A stretch of DNA of 37,935 bases, from assembly GCA_001828935.1 (NCBI GenBank), contig MHZX01000061.1:3391-41325 (forward strand), in the 5' to 3' direction. The translations under genes and the position numbers were made by a program. Position 1 is the first letter of the stretch. Each line of letters opens with the position of its first letter. The notes below the pieces were generated by a model that saw nothing but the letters and a program-made list of their open reading frames with translations, was not told the origin of the DNA and made no database searches. This DNA is from Rhodocyclales bacterium RIFCSPLOWO2_02_FULL_63_24. GTDB lineage: Bacteria; Pseudomonadota; Gammaproteobacteria; Burkholderiales; Rhodocyclaceae. Below, piece by piece: positions 7,308 through 16,158 of this stretch.

Positions 7308-8523
7308 AGCGCTTGCGATAGCCGTCGAGGAAGCGGGCAATGCGGCCGATGGCCTCGCGCAGATCGTCCTCGTGCGGCAGGAAAACCAGGCGGAAATGAT
7401 CGGGATGCGGCCAGTTGAAGCCGGTGCCCTGCACCAGCAGCACCTTCTCGGCCACCAGCAGTTCGGCGATGAAATCCTGGTCGTTGCTGATCGGATACAT
7501 CTTCGAATCGAGGCGCGGGAACATGTAGAGCGTGGCCTTGGGCTTGACGCAGGAAACGCCAGGGATCGCGGTGATCAGTTCATGGGCGATGTCGCGCTGG
7601 CGGCACATGCGGCCGCCGGGCGCCACCAGGTCGTCGATGCTCTGGTAGCCGCCGAGCGCGGTCTGGATGCCCCACTGGCCCGGCACGTTGGCGCACAGGC
7701 GCATCGAGGCGAGGATATCGAGGCCCTCGATGTAGTCGCGGGCATGCTTCTTCTCGCCGGAGACCACCATCCAGCCGGCGCGGTAGCCGCAGGAACGATA
7801 ATTCTTCGACAGGCCGTTGAAGCTGACGGTCAGCACGTCCTCCGACAGCGAGGCGATGGCGGTGTGCGTCGCGCCGTCGTAAAGCACCTTGTCATAGACC
7901 TCGTCGGCATAGATGATCAGGTCGTTCTGCCGCGCGATCTCGATGATTTCCTTGAGCACCGCATCGGGATACAGCGCGCCGGTCGGGTTGTTCGGGTTGA
8001 TCACGACGATGGCCCGCGTCTGTGGCGTGATCTTGGCGCGGATGTCGGCCAGGTCGGGCAGCCAGCCGCTGCCTTCGTCGCACAGGTAGTGGCGCGGCGT
8101 GCCGCCGGACAGGCTGACGGCGGCGGTCCACAGCGGATAGTCGGGCGCCGGCACCAGCACCTCGTCGCCGGTGTTGAGCAGCGCGTTCATGGCCATCACG
8201 ATCAGTTCGGAGACGCCGTTGCCGATATAGATGTCCTCGATGGCGACACCCTTGATGTGCTTCTGCTGGGTGTAGTGCATCACCGCCTTGCGCGCCGAAA
8301 AAATGCCCTTGGAATCGGAATAACCAGCGGCATTAGGCAGGTTGCGGATCATGTCCTGCTGGATTTCTTCCGGCGAGTCGAAGCCGAAGGCGGCCAGGTT
8401 GCCGATGTTCAACTTGATGATCTTGTGCCCCTCGTCCTCCATCTGCTTGGCACGGGCGAGCACGGGGCCGCGAATGTCATAGCAGACGTTGGCAAGTTTG
8501 GCGGATTTGCTTACGGGTTGCAT
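7297..8523 (-). CDS. alaA: Alanine-synthesising transaminase (AlaA type)
   Basis: PLP-dependent aminotransferase that makes alanine from pyruvate and glutamate. 408 residues, close along its whole length to E. coli AlaA: SKSAKLANVCYDIRGPVL near the N terminus, INPNNPTGA, and the PLP lysine Lys240 in FNGLSKNYR. The start is ATG 8523, with AAGGA about 10 bases upstream, and matches the AlaA N terminus; a long in-frame extension is spurious. The normal IGNPAPFGF loop reads IGNLAAFGF here, losing both prolines. It heads the operon with the acetyltransferase and hom. Confidence 0.93.
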   Translation of the reverse strand: MQPVSKSAKLANVCYDIRGPVLARAKQMEDEGHKIIKLNIGNLAAFGFDSPEEIQQDMIRNLPNAAGYSDSKGIFSARKAVMHYTQQKHIKGVAIEDIYIGNGVSELIVMAMNALLNTGDEVLVPAPDYPLWTAAVSLSGGTPRHYLCDEGSGWLPDLADIRAKITPQTRAIVVINPNNPTGALYPDAVLKEIIEIARQNDLIIYADEVYDKVLYDGATHTAIASLSEDVLTVSFNGLSKNYRSCGYRAGWMVVSGEKKHARDYIEGLDILASMRLCANVPGQWGIQTALGGYQSIDDLVAPGGRMCRQRDIAHELITAIPGVSCVKPKATLYMFPRLDSKMYPISNDQDFIAELLVAEKVLLVQGTGFNWPHPDHFRLVFLPHEDDLREAIGRIARFLDGYRKRYAG

Positions 8524-8586
8524 GGGCAACCGTCCTTTCAGAGAAGGCTCGCCCGTGTCGACGGACGTTATGCCGGAACTAAAAGG

Positions 8587-8592
8587 TATAAT
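8587..8592 (+). promoter_or_regulatory. Candidate -10 box of the arn operon
   Basis: A perfect TATAAT in the 186-base divergent gap between alaA and the Mth938-like gene. No convincing -35 lies 16-18 bases upstream, so activation by a regulator is possible. I saw no PmrA-type CTTAA repeat. The rest of this gap holds only the alaA ribosome site and nothing else I can name. Confidence 0.4.
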
Positions 8593-8709
8593 GTTACCGA
8601 AGCCTATGCTGCACCGCAAATCCAGATTTGATGCGGCTTTCAGGCACTTGTGCCCTTGCCCGCTGTTTGTCGCCCTGTTGCCAACCCCGCTGCCCAATTC
8701 GCTCCTCGA

Positions 8710-9090
8710 ATGAAGCTTCATTCCACCGTTACCACCGGCCTGCTTGCGATCACTGCCTACGATGCCGAGCACATCGCCGTGAATGGCCGCCGCCTGACGA
8801 CAAGCTTTCTCCTGATGCCGCAACGCCTGATCGAAGACTGGCCCCCCGCTTCCTTCGATAGCCTGGCGACAGCCGATCTGCAGCAGGTGGCCGATCTTGG
8901 CTGCCCGATCGTCTTGCTCGGCACCGGGCCGCGCCAGCGCTTCCCCGCCCCGGCCCTGCTGCGTCCGTTGATCGAACGGCGCATCGGCGTCGAGGTGATG
9001 GACAGCTACGCCGCCTGCCGCACCTACAACATTCTCATGGCCGAAGGACGCGATGTCGCAGCGGCACTGATCATCGAATGCGCGACCTAG
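8710..9090 (+). CDS. Mth938-like (NDUFAF3/DUF498) protein
   Basis: 126 residues of the Mth938 fold family, whose mitochondrial relative is the complex I assembly factor NDUFAF3; the bacterial role is unknown. The family pattern is visible: an N-terminal strand set, a central GCPIVLLGTGPRQRFP loop (about residues 58-73), and the C-terminal GVEVMDSYAACRTYNILMAEGRDVAAAL. The start is ATG 8710, where similarity begins; the ribosome site is weak. Its stop lies inside arnT (13-base overlap), so it is the first gene of the arn operon, a linkage with no obvious functional logic. Confidence 0.85.
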   Translation: MKLHSTVTTGLLAITAYDAEHIAVNGRRLTTSFLLMPQRLIEDWPPASFDSLATADLQQVADLGCPIVLLGTGPRQRFPAPALLRPLIERRIGVEVMDSYAACRTYNILMAEGRDVAAALIIECAT

Positions 9091-10739
9091 TTCAACTGCG
9101 CGAACTGCGTCGCGGTCCGCTGCTGGCCCTGCTGCTTGCCTTCGCGCTGCTATGGTTCGGCACGCTGGACCAGCGCCGCCTGATCAACCCCGACGAAGGG
9201 CGCTACTCGGAGATTCCCCGCGAAATGGTGGCCAGCGGCGACTGGTTGACGCCGCGCCTGAACGGCATCAAGTACTTTGAAAAGCCCGCCCTGCAATACT
9301 GGGCCACGGCGGCAGCATTTACCGTCTTCGGCGAACATCACTGGAGTGCAAGGCTGTGGCCGGCGCTGACCGGATTCCTCGGTGTCTTGGCGACGGCCTT
9401 TGCCACGGCCAAGTTGTTCGGACCGCAAGCCGGCTTGATCGCCGGCGCGGTGCTGGCCGGCAGCGTGTTGTGGAATGTGATCGGCCACGTCAATACCTTG
9501 GACATGGGCGTCAGCTTCTTCCTTGCCGCAGCCGTGTTCGCCCTCTGCCTTGGGCAGCGGGACCAGGCCAGCCCCCGTGAGAGTCGGCGCTGGCAGGACG
9601 CCGCCTGGGTCCTGCTGGCGCTGGCGGTACTTTCCAAGGGCCTGATCGGGCTGGTGCTGCCGGCCGCCACCGTAGTGGCCTATGCCCTGTGGCAGCGCGA
9701 CTGGGGATTCATCCTGCGCATCCGCCCCTTGCGCGGCCTGCTGATCCTGCTGGCGATCACCGCGCCGTGGTTCATCGCCGTATCGCTGGCGAATCCCGAG
9801 TTCGCCCATTTCTTTTTCATCCACGAGCATTTCCAGCGCTTCCTGACCAAGGCCCACGGCCGCTATCAGCCGATCTGGTACTTCGTGCCCATCCTGCTGA
9901 TCGGCATGCTGCCGTGGCTGGGCAGCCTGGTGCAGGGCATTGCCGCCGGGTTTCGGCTGGAGGCCGGCCGCCGCTTCCAGCCGCGCCGCTTTCTCCTGAT
10001 CTGGGCCGCGCTGGTCTTCGTGTTCTTCTCGGTATCGAGTTCCAAGCTGGCCTCCTACATCCTGCCCATCTTTCCGGCGCTCGCCGCGCTGATCGGTCTC
10101 CATCTGGCTGGCTACGCCATCGCCCGCCGCATCGAGTGGCATGCCCTGCCTGCCGTCATCGTCGGCGGCGGCTGCCTGCCGCTGGTGCCCTACGTCACCC
10201 GCTTCGCCAACGACCAGGTGCCGGCGGCGCTCTACGCAGCCTATCAACCCTGGCTGTACGGAGGCGCCGGCGCGCTGCTCATGGGCGGCATCGCCGCCTT
10301 CTGGCTGGGACGACAGGGCCGCTCCGTGGCTGCCGCATGTTCCCTGGCCTTCGGCGGCTTCGCCTTCGGTCAAGGATTCCTGCTGGGCCACGACAGCCTC
10401 GGTTCGGTCAATTCCGCGCACGACGTGGCCGCGGCGATACGCCCGCAAGTTCAACGGGATGCCCCGTTCTTCAGCGTGAACACCTACGACCAGAGCTTGC
10501 AGTTCTATCTGCAGCGCACCACGACCATGGTGGCCTACCGCGACGAACTGGGATTCGGCATCAGCCAGGAACCCGCGAAATTCATTCCCGATCTGGCCGG
10601 CTTCGAACAGGCCTGGAACGCCGCGCCCGTGGCCTGGGCCTTGATGTCGCCGGCGACCTGGAAGGAAATGAGTCAGAAAGGATTGCCCATGACCGAAGTC
10701 GTCCGCGACACCCGCCGCGTCATTGTGAGGAAACCATGA
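9078..10739 (+). CDS. arnT: ArnT-like undecaprenyl-phosphate-sugar lipid A glycosyltransferase
   Basis: 553 residues, GT-C/GT83 superfamily membrane enzyme. It would move Ara4N from undecaprenyl phosphate to lipid A on the periplasmic face, lowering surface charge and giving polymyxin resistance. The N-terminal periplasmic loop carries NPDEGRYSEIPREM (residues 37-50) and YFEKPALQYW, the motifs of ArnT-type enzymes. About a dozen hydrophobic helices follow, then a periplasmic tail. The start ATG 9078 overlaps the upstream gene, and the stop overlaps the next gene (ATGA). The full arn gene set downstream supports the substrate assignment. Confidence 0.88.
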   Translation: MRDLVQLRELRRGPLLALLLAFALLWFGTLDQRRLINPDEGRYSEIPREMVASGDWLTPRLNGIKYFEKPALQYWATAAAFTVFGEHHWSARLWPALTGFLGVLATAFATAKLFGPQAGLIAGAVLAGSVLWNVIGHVNTLDMGVSFFLAAAVFALCLGQRDQASPRESRRWQDAAWVLLALAVLSKGLIGLVLPAATVVAYALWQRDWGFILRIRPLRGLLILLAITAPWFIAVSLANPEFAHFFFIHEHFQRFLTKAHGRYQPIWYFVPILLIGMLPWLGSLVQGIAAGFRLEAGRRFQPRRFLLIWAALVFVFFSVSSSKLASYILPIFPALAALIGLHLAGYAIARRIEWHALPAVIVGGGCLPLVPYVTRFANDQVPAALYAAYQPWLYGGAGALLMGGIAAFWLGRQGRSVAAACSLAFGGFAFGQGFLLGHDSLGSVNSAHDVAAAIRPQVQRDAPFFSVNTYDQSLQFYLQRTTTMVAYRDELGFGISQEPAKFIPDLAGFEQAWNAAPVAWALMSPATWKEMSQKGLPMTEVVRDTRRVIVRKP

Positions 10740-11107
10740 GCACCATCAGCTTCCTCCTGATCCTCACCGGCGTGCTGCTGAACGCCGCCGCGCAACTGCT
10801 GTTGAAGGCCGGCACCAACGTCGTCGGGCATTTCGAGTTCCATGCCGACAACATTCTCCCGATCGGCCTCAAGCTGGCCTTCCAGCCATTCATCATGGGT
10901 GGCATGGCCTGCTACGCGGTAAGCCTGGTGGTGTGGATCATGGCCCTGTCGCGGGTCCCCGTGTCGATTGCCTACCCGATGCTGTCGATCGGCTACGTGA
11001 TCAACGCCTTCGTCGCCTGGCACTGGTTCGGCGAGGCGCTGGCGGCGCAGAAACTCCTGGGCATAGGCTTCATCGTCATCGGCGTATTCCTGGTGGCGCG
11101 CTCATGA
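10736..11107 (+). CDS. arnE: EamA/SMR-type Ara4N-phosphoundecaprenol flippase subunit
   Basis: 123 residues with four predicted helices, small-multidrug-resistance/EamA architecture; the N-terminal helix carries NAAAQLLLKAG and the third IAYPMLSIGYVINAF. In E. coli ArnE and ArnF together flip undecaprenyl-P-Ara4N across the inner membrane. Here only one such gene exists, so it may work as a homodimer. GAGG stands just before ATG 10736, and both ends overlap neighbours in ATGA junctions. ArnE versus ArnF cannot be decided by eye. Confidence 0.82.
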   Translation: MSTISFLLILTGVLLNAAAQLLLKAGTNVVGHFEFHADNILPIGLKLAFQPFIMGGMACYAVSLVVWIMALSRVPVSIAYPMLSIGYVINAFVAWHWFGEALAAQKLLGIGFIVIGVFLVARS

Positions 11108-12216
11108 ACCTGCCCTTCTTGCCTTTTACGCGTCCGTCAATCGACGAGGAAACGATTGCCGACGTGGCAAACGTGTTGCGCTCCGGCTGGATCACTAGCG
11201 GTCCAAAGGTACAGGCATTCGAGGCGGCGCTGTCCGCCTACTGCGGCGACCGTCCGGTGCGGATTTTCAATTCGGGCACGGCCACCCTGGAAGTCGCACT
11301 GCGCCTGGCGGGAGTCGGCGCCGGGGATACGGTGATCACCACGCCGCTGACCTGGGTCGCCACGGCCAACGTGATTCTCGAAGTCGGCGCCACGCCGGTA
11401 TTCGTCGACATCGATCCGGTCACCCGCAACATCGATCTGGACCGCCTCGAAGACGCCATCACGGCGCAGACCAAGGCCATCATTCCGGTCGATCTGGCCG
11501 GCCTGCCGGTCGACCGCGACCGCCTCTATGCCATTGCCGGGAAGCATGTCTTGCGCGTGATCGAGGACGCCGCGCAATCCTTCGGCGCCTCATGGAAGGG
11601 CAAGCCGATCGGCACTGACGGAGACTTCGTCTCCTTTAGCTTTCATGCCAACAAGAACCTGACCACCTCCGAAGGCGGCGCCCTGGTATTGCCCGCGGAC
11701 ATCGACAGCGGCCTCTGCGAGCGCCTGCGCCTGCAAGGGGTACAGCGCTTCCCCGACGGCGGCATGGACGTCGATGTGCTGGGCGGCAAGTTCAATATGA
11801 CCGACATTGCCGCCGCCATCGGCCTCGGCCAGATGAAGCATATCGCCGCCTTCACCGCGCGCCGCCGCGAACTGGCAAGGCGCTATTTCGAGCGACTCGC
11901 CCCGTCCCTCGGCCTGGAACTGCCGCCGGCGGACTTCGAGAATTGCAACTGGCACATGTTCCAGGTCCTGTTACCCACCGGTATCGATCGCGGCGCCTTC
12001 ATCGCAGCGTTGAAGGCGCAGGGAATCGGCGTCGGCGTGCATTATCCGGCGCTGCACCTGTTCTCCCTCTATCGATCGCTCGGCTTCAGGGCGGGCGATT
12101 TCCCCCACGCGGAGCGGATAGGCGCGACGACAATCACCCTGCCCCTGTTTCCGGCAATGGCGGATGCGGATGTTGATCGGGTTTGCACGGCCATCGCTAC
12201 GCTTTTGGGTAAATGA
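11104..12216 (+). CDS. arnB: UDP-4-amino-4-deoxy-L-arabinose aminotransferase
   Basis: 370 residues, DegT/DnrJ/EryC1/StrS PLP aminotransferase. It transfers the amino group of glutamate to UDP-4-keto-arabinose. Key features: SGWITSGPKV near residues 27-36, NSGTATLEVAL (57-67), the aspartate of EDAAQSFGA (154-162), and the internal aldimine Lys184 in HANKNLTT. The C terminus GVHYPALHLFSLYRSLGF is typical of ArnB. The start overlaps the arnE stop (ATGA). It is followed by a 50-base gap before the PilZ gene, the first true gap in the operon. Confidence 0.9.
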   Translation: MNLPFLPFTRPSIDEETIADVANVLRSGWITSGPKVQAFEAALSAYCGDRPVRIFNSGTATLEVALRLAGVGAGDTVITTPLTWVATANVILEVGATPVFVDIDPVTRNIDLDRLEDAITAQTKAIIPVDLAGLPVDRDRLYAIAGKHVLRVIEDAAQSFGASWKGKPIGTDGDFVSFSFHANKNLTTSEGGALVLPADIDSGLCERLRLQGVQRFPDGGMDVDVLGGKFNMTDIAAAIGLGQMKHIAAFTARRRELARRYFERLAPSLGLELPPADFENCNWHMFQVLLPTGIDRGAFIAALKAQGIGVGVHYPALHLFSLYRSLGFRAGDFPHAERIGATTITLPLFPAMADADVDRVCTAIATLLGK

Positions 12217-12266
12217 TGCAGGAATGTCCTGCGCCTGCCGATGAATCCTCCCGAAAGCGCTGACCG

Positions 12267-13199
12267 ATGAGCCTGATTCCGATAAAGGCCGGCGAAATAG
12301 AACTCGGCAAACCCTTGCCCTGGGATTTGTTCGATCCGCAGCGCAACCCGCTGGTGACCCGCGGCGTTGCCATCGAGTCCGAGGAACAGTTGCAGTTGAT
12401 CCTCGAATGCCGCCCTTGCCGTGAACTGACCTGGGAAGCGGCCGAACGCGGTGCAAACCAGGATGAACTGACGGCGGAGCAAATCACCGCCACGAACCCA
12501 ATCGGCAACGCCGGCCAAACCAGTTTCCCCTTCGACGCGATGAAGCTGAAGGTGGGAGATCGATTGCAAGTCCAGCCGCCGGCACTCCTGTCTCCGGAAC
12601 GCTTCATCGTGCGCCTGATAGGCTTCCTCAACAACGTCAGCCTGCTGGTCACGGCACCGACGGATGCCAAGGGGCTACGCGTGCAACTGGTCGAAGGCGA
12701 GGAACTGGTGGTGCGGGTATTCTCCAGCCAGAACGCGTTCGGCTTTCCCTGCACGGTAAGGAAGGTGAACAAGTCGCCATTCGACTATCTTCACCTCTCG
12801 TTTCCCGTGCAGGTGCAGGGAATGATCATCCGCAAGGCGCCACGCGTGAAAACCCGCATAATCGCCGCCGTGAGCACCGACCAACCCGGCGAGGAAAACG
12901 CCTCCGGCATTATTTCCAACATCAGCGCCAACGGCGCCCTGCTTGACGCCAAGCGCAACCTGGCCAGCAAGGGCGCCAGCATCCGCTTGTCGTTCCGCGT
13001 CAATCTGCACAACATGGACGCCTACCTGACGGTCAACGCTGCGATACGAGCGATATTTGGCGACGACGTGCTCGACAAGGACAGCAGCGGGCTGATTCAT
13101 CACGGCCTTGAATTCGTCGATCTGCCGCCCAATGACAGCGTGATTCTGCAGAGCATGATTTACCAGCAAATGATCGAACAGCCGCATACCGTTGCGTAG
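12267..13199 (+). CDS. YcgR-type PilZ-domain c-di-GMP-binding protein
   Basis: 310 residues. An N-terminal extension (1-90) is followed by a YcgR-N/flagellar-brake-like beta domain (about 93-180, beginning LKVGDRLQVQPP) and a C-terminal PilZ domain with both c-di-GMP motifs intact: RxxxR at 189-193 (RKAPR) and NxSxxG at 218-223 (NISANG). A c-di-GMP-responsive effector is therefore expected, and YcgR relatives slow the flagellar motor. Its place between arnB and arnC is unusual: it is separated by 50 and 37 bases while most arn junctions overlap. Either it was inserted and is only co-transcribed, or it ties lipid A modification to c-di-GMP. Confidence 0.88.
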   Translation: MSLIPIKAGEIELGKPLPWDLFDPQRNPLVTRGVAIESEEQLQLILECRPCRELTWEAAERGANQDELTAEQITATNPIGNAGQTSFPFDAMKLKVGDRLQVQPPALLSPERFIVRLIGFLNNVSLLVTAPTDAKGLRVQLVEGEELVVRVFSSQNAFGFPCTVRKVNKSPFDYLHLSFPVQVQGMIIRKAPRVKTRIIAAVSTDQPGEENASGIISNISANGALLDAKRNLASKGASIRLSFRVNLHNMDAYLTVNAAIRAIFGDDVLDKDSSGLIHHGLEFVDLPPNDSVILQSMIYQQMIEQPHTVA

Positions 13200-13236
13200 G
13201 CGGCGAACTATCCTCCACTTCGATTGCACCGCACCC

Positions 13237-14175
13237 ATGCCCGATATCAATCTATCCATCGTCATTCCGGTCTACAACGAGGAAGCCACTCTCGCCACCC
13301 TGTTCGCCCGTCTCTACCCGGCGCTCGATGCGCTGGGCGAAACCTACGAAGTGGTCTTCGTCAATGATGGCAGCCGCGACCGTTCGGCGGCCATCCTGCG
13401 CCAGCAGTTCGAAGCCCGGCCCGATGTCACCCGCGTCATCCTGTTCGGCGCCAATGCCGGTCAGCACGTGGCGATCATGGCCGGCTTCGAGCACTGCCGC
13501 GGCGACATCGTTGTCACGCTGGACGCCGATCTGCAGAACCCGCCCGAGGAAATCGGCAAACTGATCGCCAAGATGCGCGAAGGCCACGACTACGTCGGCA
13601 GCATCCGCCGCAAGCGCCGGGACAGCCTGTTCCGCACCTGGGCTTCGAAAGCCATGAACCGGCTGCGCGAGAAGATCACCCGGATCAAGATCACCGACCA
13701 GGGCAATATGCTGCGCGCCTATTCGCGCAGCGTGGTGAATGCCATCAACAGTTGCAAGGAAGTTTCCACCTTCATTCCGGCGCTGGCCTACACTTTCGCC
13801 CGCAGCCCGGCCGAAGTCGTGGTCGAACACGAGGAACGCGCCGCCGGCGAATCGAAGTATTCGCTCTACAGCCTGATCCGCCTCAACTTCGACCTGATGA
13901 CCGGCTTTTCGCTGGTCCCGTTGCAATGGTTCTCCATGCTCGGCATCCTGGTCTCGTTCGGCTCGGCGGCACTGTTCGTGCTGCTCATCGTGCGCCGGCT
14001 GATCGTCGGCCCGGAAGCCGAAGGCCTGTTCACCCTGTTCGCGCTGGCCTTCTTCCTGATCGGCCTGGCCCTGTTCGGCATCGGCCTGCTCGGCGAATAC
14101 ATCGGACGCATCTATCTCCAGGTACGCCACCGACCGCGCTACCTGGTCGAAGCCATCCTGGAAAGAAAGGCATGA
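13237..14175 (+). CDS. arnC: Undecaprenyl-phosphate 4-deoxy-4-formamido-L-arabinose transferase
   Basis: 312 residues, GT2 family. It links formyl-Ara4N from UDP to undecaprenyl phosphate. The catalytic half starts with LSIVIPVYNEE (residues 6-16) and carries the metal-binding DAD at 96-98 (LDADLQNPP). Two C-terminal membrane helices (about 229-252 and 262-286) end in GLLGEYIGRIYLQVR, as in ArnC/DPM1-like enzymes. The start is ATG 13237, where similarity begins; an upstream in-frame ATG has no support. Its stop overlaps the formyltransferase gene (ATGA). Confidence 0.9.
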   Translation: MPDINLSIVIPVYNEEATLATLFARLYPALDALGETYEVVFVNDGSRDRSAAILRQQFEARPDVTRVILFGANAGQHVAIMAGFEHCRGDIVVTLDADLQNPPEEIGKLIAKMREGHDYVGSIRRKRRDSLFRTWASKAMNRLREKITRIKITDQGNMLRAYSRSVVNAINSCKEVSTFIPALAYTFARSPAEVVVEHEERAAGESKYSLYSLIRLNFDLMTGFSLVPLQWFSMLGILVSFGSAALFVLLIVRRLIVGPEAEGLFTLFALAFFLIGLALFGIGLLGEYIGRIYLQVRHRPRYLVEAILERKA

Positions 14176-15110
14176 GCCGCGCCGTCGTTTTCGCCTACCA
14201 CAACGTCGGCGTGCGTTGCCTGTCGGTGCTGCTGGCCCATGGCGTCGATGTCGTTCGAGTGGTCACGCACGCCGACAGTCCGACCGAGACCATCTGGTTC
14301 GACAGCGTCGCCGAGCTCGCGGCGCGCCACGACATCCCGGTGATCACGCCGGAAGATCCCAACGATCCCACGATCGTCGCTGAACTGGCAGCGCTGCAAC
14401 CCGATTTCTTCTTTTCCTTCTATTACCGGCTGATGCTGAAAGCGCCGCTGCTGGCGCTTCCCAAACACGGCGCGTTCAACATGCACGGCTCGCTGCTGCC
14501 CAAATACCGTGGTCGCGTACCGGTGAATTGGGCCGTCATTCATGGCGAGCGGGAAACCGGGGCCAGCCTGCACCGGATGCTGGAAAAGCCCGATGCTGGT
14601 GGCATTCTCGCACAACAGGCGGTGCCGATCCTGCCCGACGACACGGCCTTCGAGGTGTTCAACAAGATAACCCTGGCGGCCGAAATGGCGCTGGATCGCA
14701 TACTCCCTGATCTGTTGGCCGGTCGTGCCGTGGCGACAGAGCAGAACCTCGCTGCCGGAAGCTACTTCGGGGCGCGCCGGGCCGAGGATGGCCGGATCGA
14801 CTGGAACCAGCCCGCGGCAATGGTGCACAACCTGATCCGCGCCGTTGCGCCGCCGTACCCAGGCGCCTTCTCGGACACCGCAAAAGGCCGCCTTAAGGTA
14901 CTGCGATCCCTGCATCCGACGAATGAAATCGGCCCCTACGGCGGCCGACCCACGCTGTTCGTACGCAGTGGTCATCTATATGCCGAATGTGGTGATGGAC
15001 GGCTTTTACGCCTGCTCGCGGTAGAATTGCAAGGTTTGCCGCTGACCGAATGCTCGGCAGGCGACCAGATCAACGCACTTTTTGGAACCCCAGCACTCTC
15101 CCTGCCATGA
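14172..15110 (+). CDS. UDP-Ara4N formyltransferase (ArnA N-terminal half as a separate protein)
   Basis: 312 residues. It formylates UDP-Ara4N with 10-formyl-tetrahydrofolate. It corresponds to the N-terminal domain of the bifunctional E. coli ArnA: the catalytic triad Asn103, His105 and Asp141 lies in FNMHGSLLPKYRG and EKPDAGGI, matching ArnA Asn102/His104/Asp140. The C-terminal OB-like part includes RIDWN and the LIRAVAPPYPGAF element of formyltransferases. The other ArnA activity is encoded by the next gene, overlapped by four bases. A split ArnA is seen in several lineages; fission or the ancestral state cannot be told apart here. Confidence 0.9.
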   Translation: MSRAVVFAYHNVGVRCLSVLLAHGVDVVRVVTHADSPTETIWFDSVAELAARHDIPVITPEDPNDPTIVAELAALQPDFFFSFYYRLMLKAPLLALPKHGAFNMHGSLLPKYRGRVPVNWAVIHGERETGASLHRMLEKPDAGGILAQQAVPILPDDTAFEVFNKITLAAEMALDRILPDLLAGRAVATEQNLAAGSYFGARRAEDGRIDWNQPAAMVHNLIRAVAPPYPGAFSDTAKGRLKVLRSLHPTNEIGPYGGRPTLFVRSGHLYAECGDGRLLRLLAVELQGLPLTECSAGDQINALFGTPALSLP

Positions 15111-16150
15111 AAAAGATACTCATTCTCGGCGTCAACGGCTTCATCGGTCACCATCTCTCCCAGCGCATCATGGACACCACCGACTGGGAGGTCTATGGCA
15201 TGGACATGAACTCCGAGCGTGTCACCGAGTTGATGCAGAACCCCCGCTTTCATTTCTTCGAAGGCGACATCATGATCAACAAGGAGTGGATCGAATACCA
15301 TGTCAGGAAGTGCGACGTGATACTGCCTCTGGTCGCCATCGCCACGCCAGCCACATATGTCAAGGAACCACTGCGCGTCTTCGAGCTCGATTTCGAGGCC
15401 AACCTGCCCATCATCCGCCAGGCGGTGAAATACAAGAAACGCGTGATTTTCCCGTCGACCTCCGAGGTCTATGGCATGTGCGCGGATCCGGAGTTCGACC
15501 CGGAAAACTCGAACCTGGTGCTGGGCCCGATCAACAAGCCGCGCTGGATCTATTCCTGCGCCAAGCAGATGATGGATCGCGTGATTCATGCCTACGGCCA
15601 GCAGGAAGGCCTGCAGTACACGTTGTTCCGCCCCTTCAACTGGATCGGCCCCGGCCTCGATTCGATCCACACACCGAAGGAAGGCAGTTCCCGCGTCATC
15701 ACCCAGTTCCTCGGCCATATCGTGCGCGGCGAGCCGATCAAGCTGGTCGACGGCGGCACCCAGAAGCGCTCCTTTACCTTCGTCTCGGACGGCATCGACG
15801 CATTGATGAAGATTGTCGAGAACAAGGACGGCATCGCCAACGGCAAGATCTACAACATCGGCAACCCGAAAAACAACTATTCGATCCGCGAGCTGGCTGC
15901 GCTGATGCTCGACCTCGCCAAGCAGTACCCGGAATACGCCGCAAGCGTGGCCAAGGTGAAGGTGCTCGAAACCACCTCAGGCGAATACTACGGCAAGGGC
16001 TACCAGGACACGCAGCACCGCGTGCCGAAGATTGCCAACACCAGGACCGAACTTGACTGGGAACCGAAAGTCACCTTTGAAGAAGCCCTGCGCAGCATTT
16101 TCGAGGCCTATCGCAACGACGTGGCCGAAGCGCGCAACCTGATGGACTGA
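15107..16150 (+). CDS. UDP-glucuronate decarboxylase / UDP-4-keto-pentose synthase (ArnA C-terminal half)
   Basis: 347 residues, short-chain dehydrogenase/reductase. It oxidatively decarboxylates UDP-glucuronate to UDP-4-keto-arabinose, the substrate of ArnB. The NAD site GVNGFIG is at residues 8-14. The active site FPSTSEVYGM (115-124) with Ser119 and Glu120, plus Tyr149 and Lys153 in YSCAKQ, matches the ArnA dehydrogenase domain. The arginine in HRVPKIANTRTELDWEPK near the C terminus is also conserved. The start overlaps the formyltransferase stop by four bases. Alternative name: bifunctional UDP-4-keto-pentose/UDP-xylose synthase; which product forms cannot be read from sequence. Confidence 0.9.
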   Translation: MKKILILGVNGFIGHHLSQRIMDTTDWEVYGMDMNSERVTELMQNPRFHFFEGDIMINKEWIEYHVRKCDVILPLVAIATPATYVKEPLRVFELDFEANLPIIRQAVKYKKRVIFPSTSEVYGMCADPEFDPENSNLVLGPINKPRWIYSCAKQMMDRVIHAYGQQEGLQYTLFRPFNWIGPGLDSIHTPKEGSSRVITQFLGHIVRGEPIKLVDGGTQKRSFTFVSDGIDALMKIVENKDGIANGKIYNIGNPKNNYSIRELAALMLDLAKQYPEYAASVAKVKVLETTSGEYYGKGYQDTQHRVPKIANTRTELDWEPKVTFEEALRSIFEAYRNDVAEARNLMD

Positions 16151-16158
16151 GCTTTCCC

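Noticed and set aside
7264..8631. 455-codon open frame antisense to alaA
   Set aside because: His/Gln/Val-rich reverse-frame product with no motifs; AlaA is certain.
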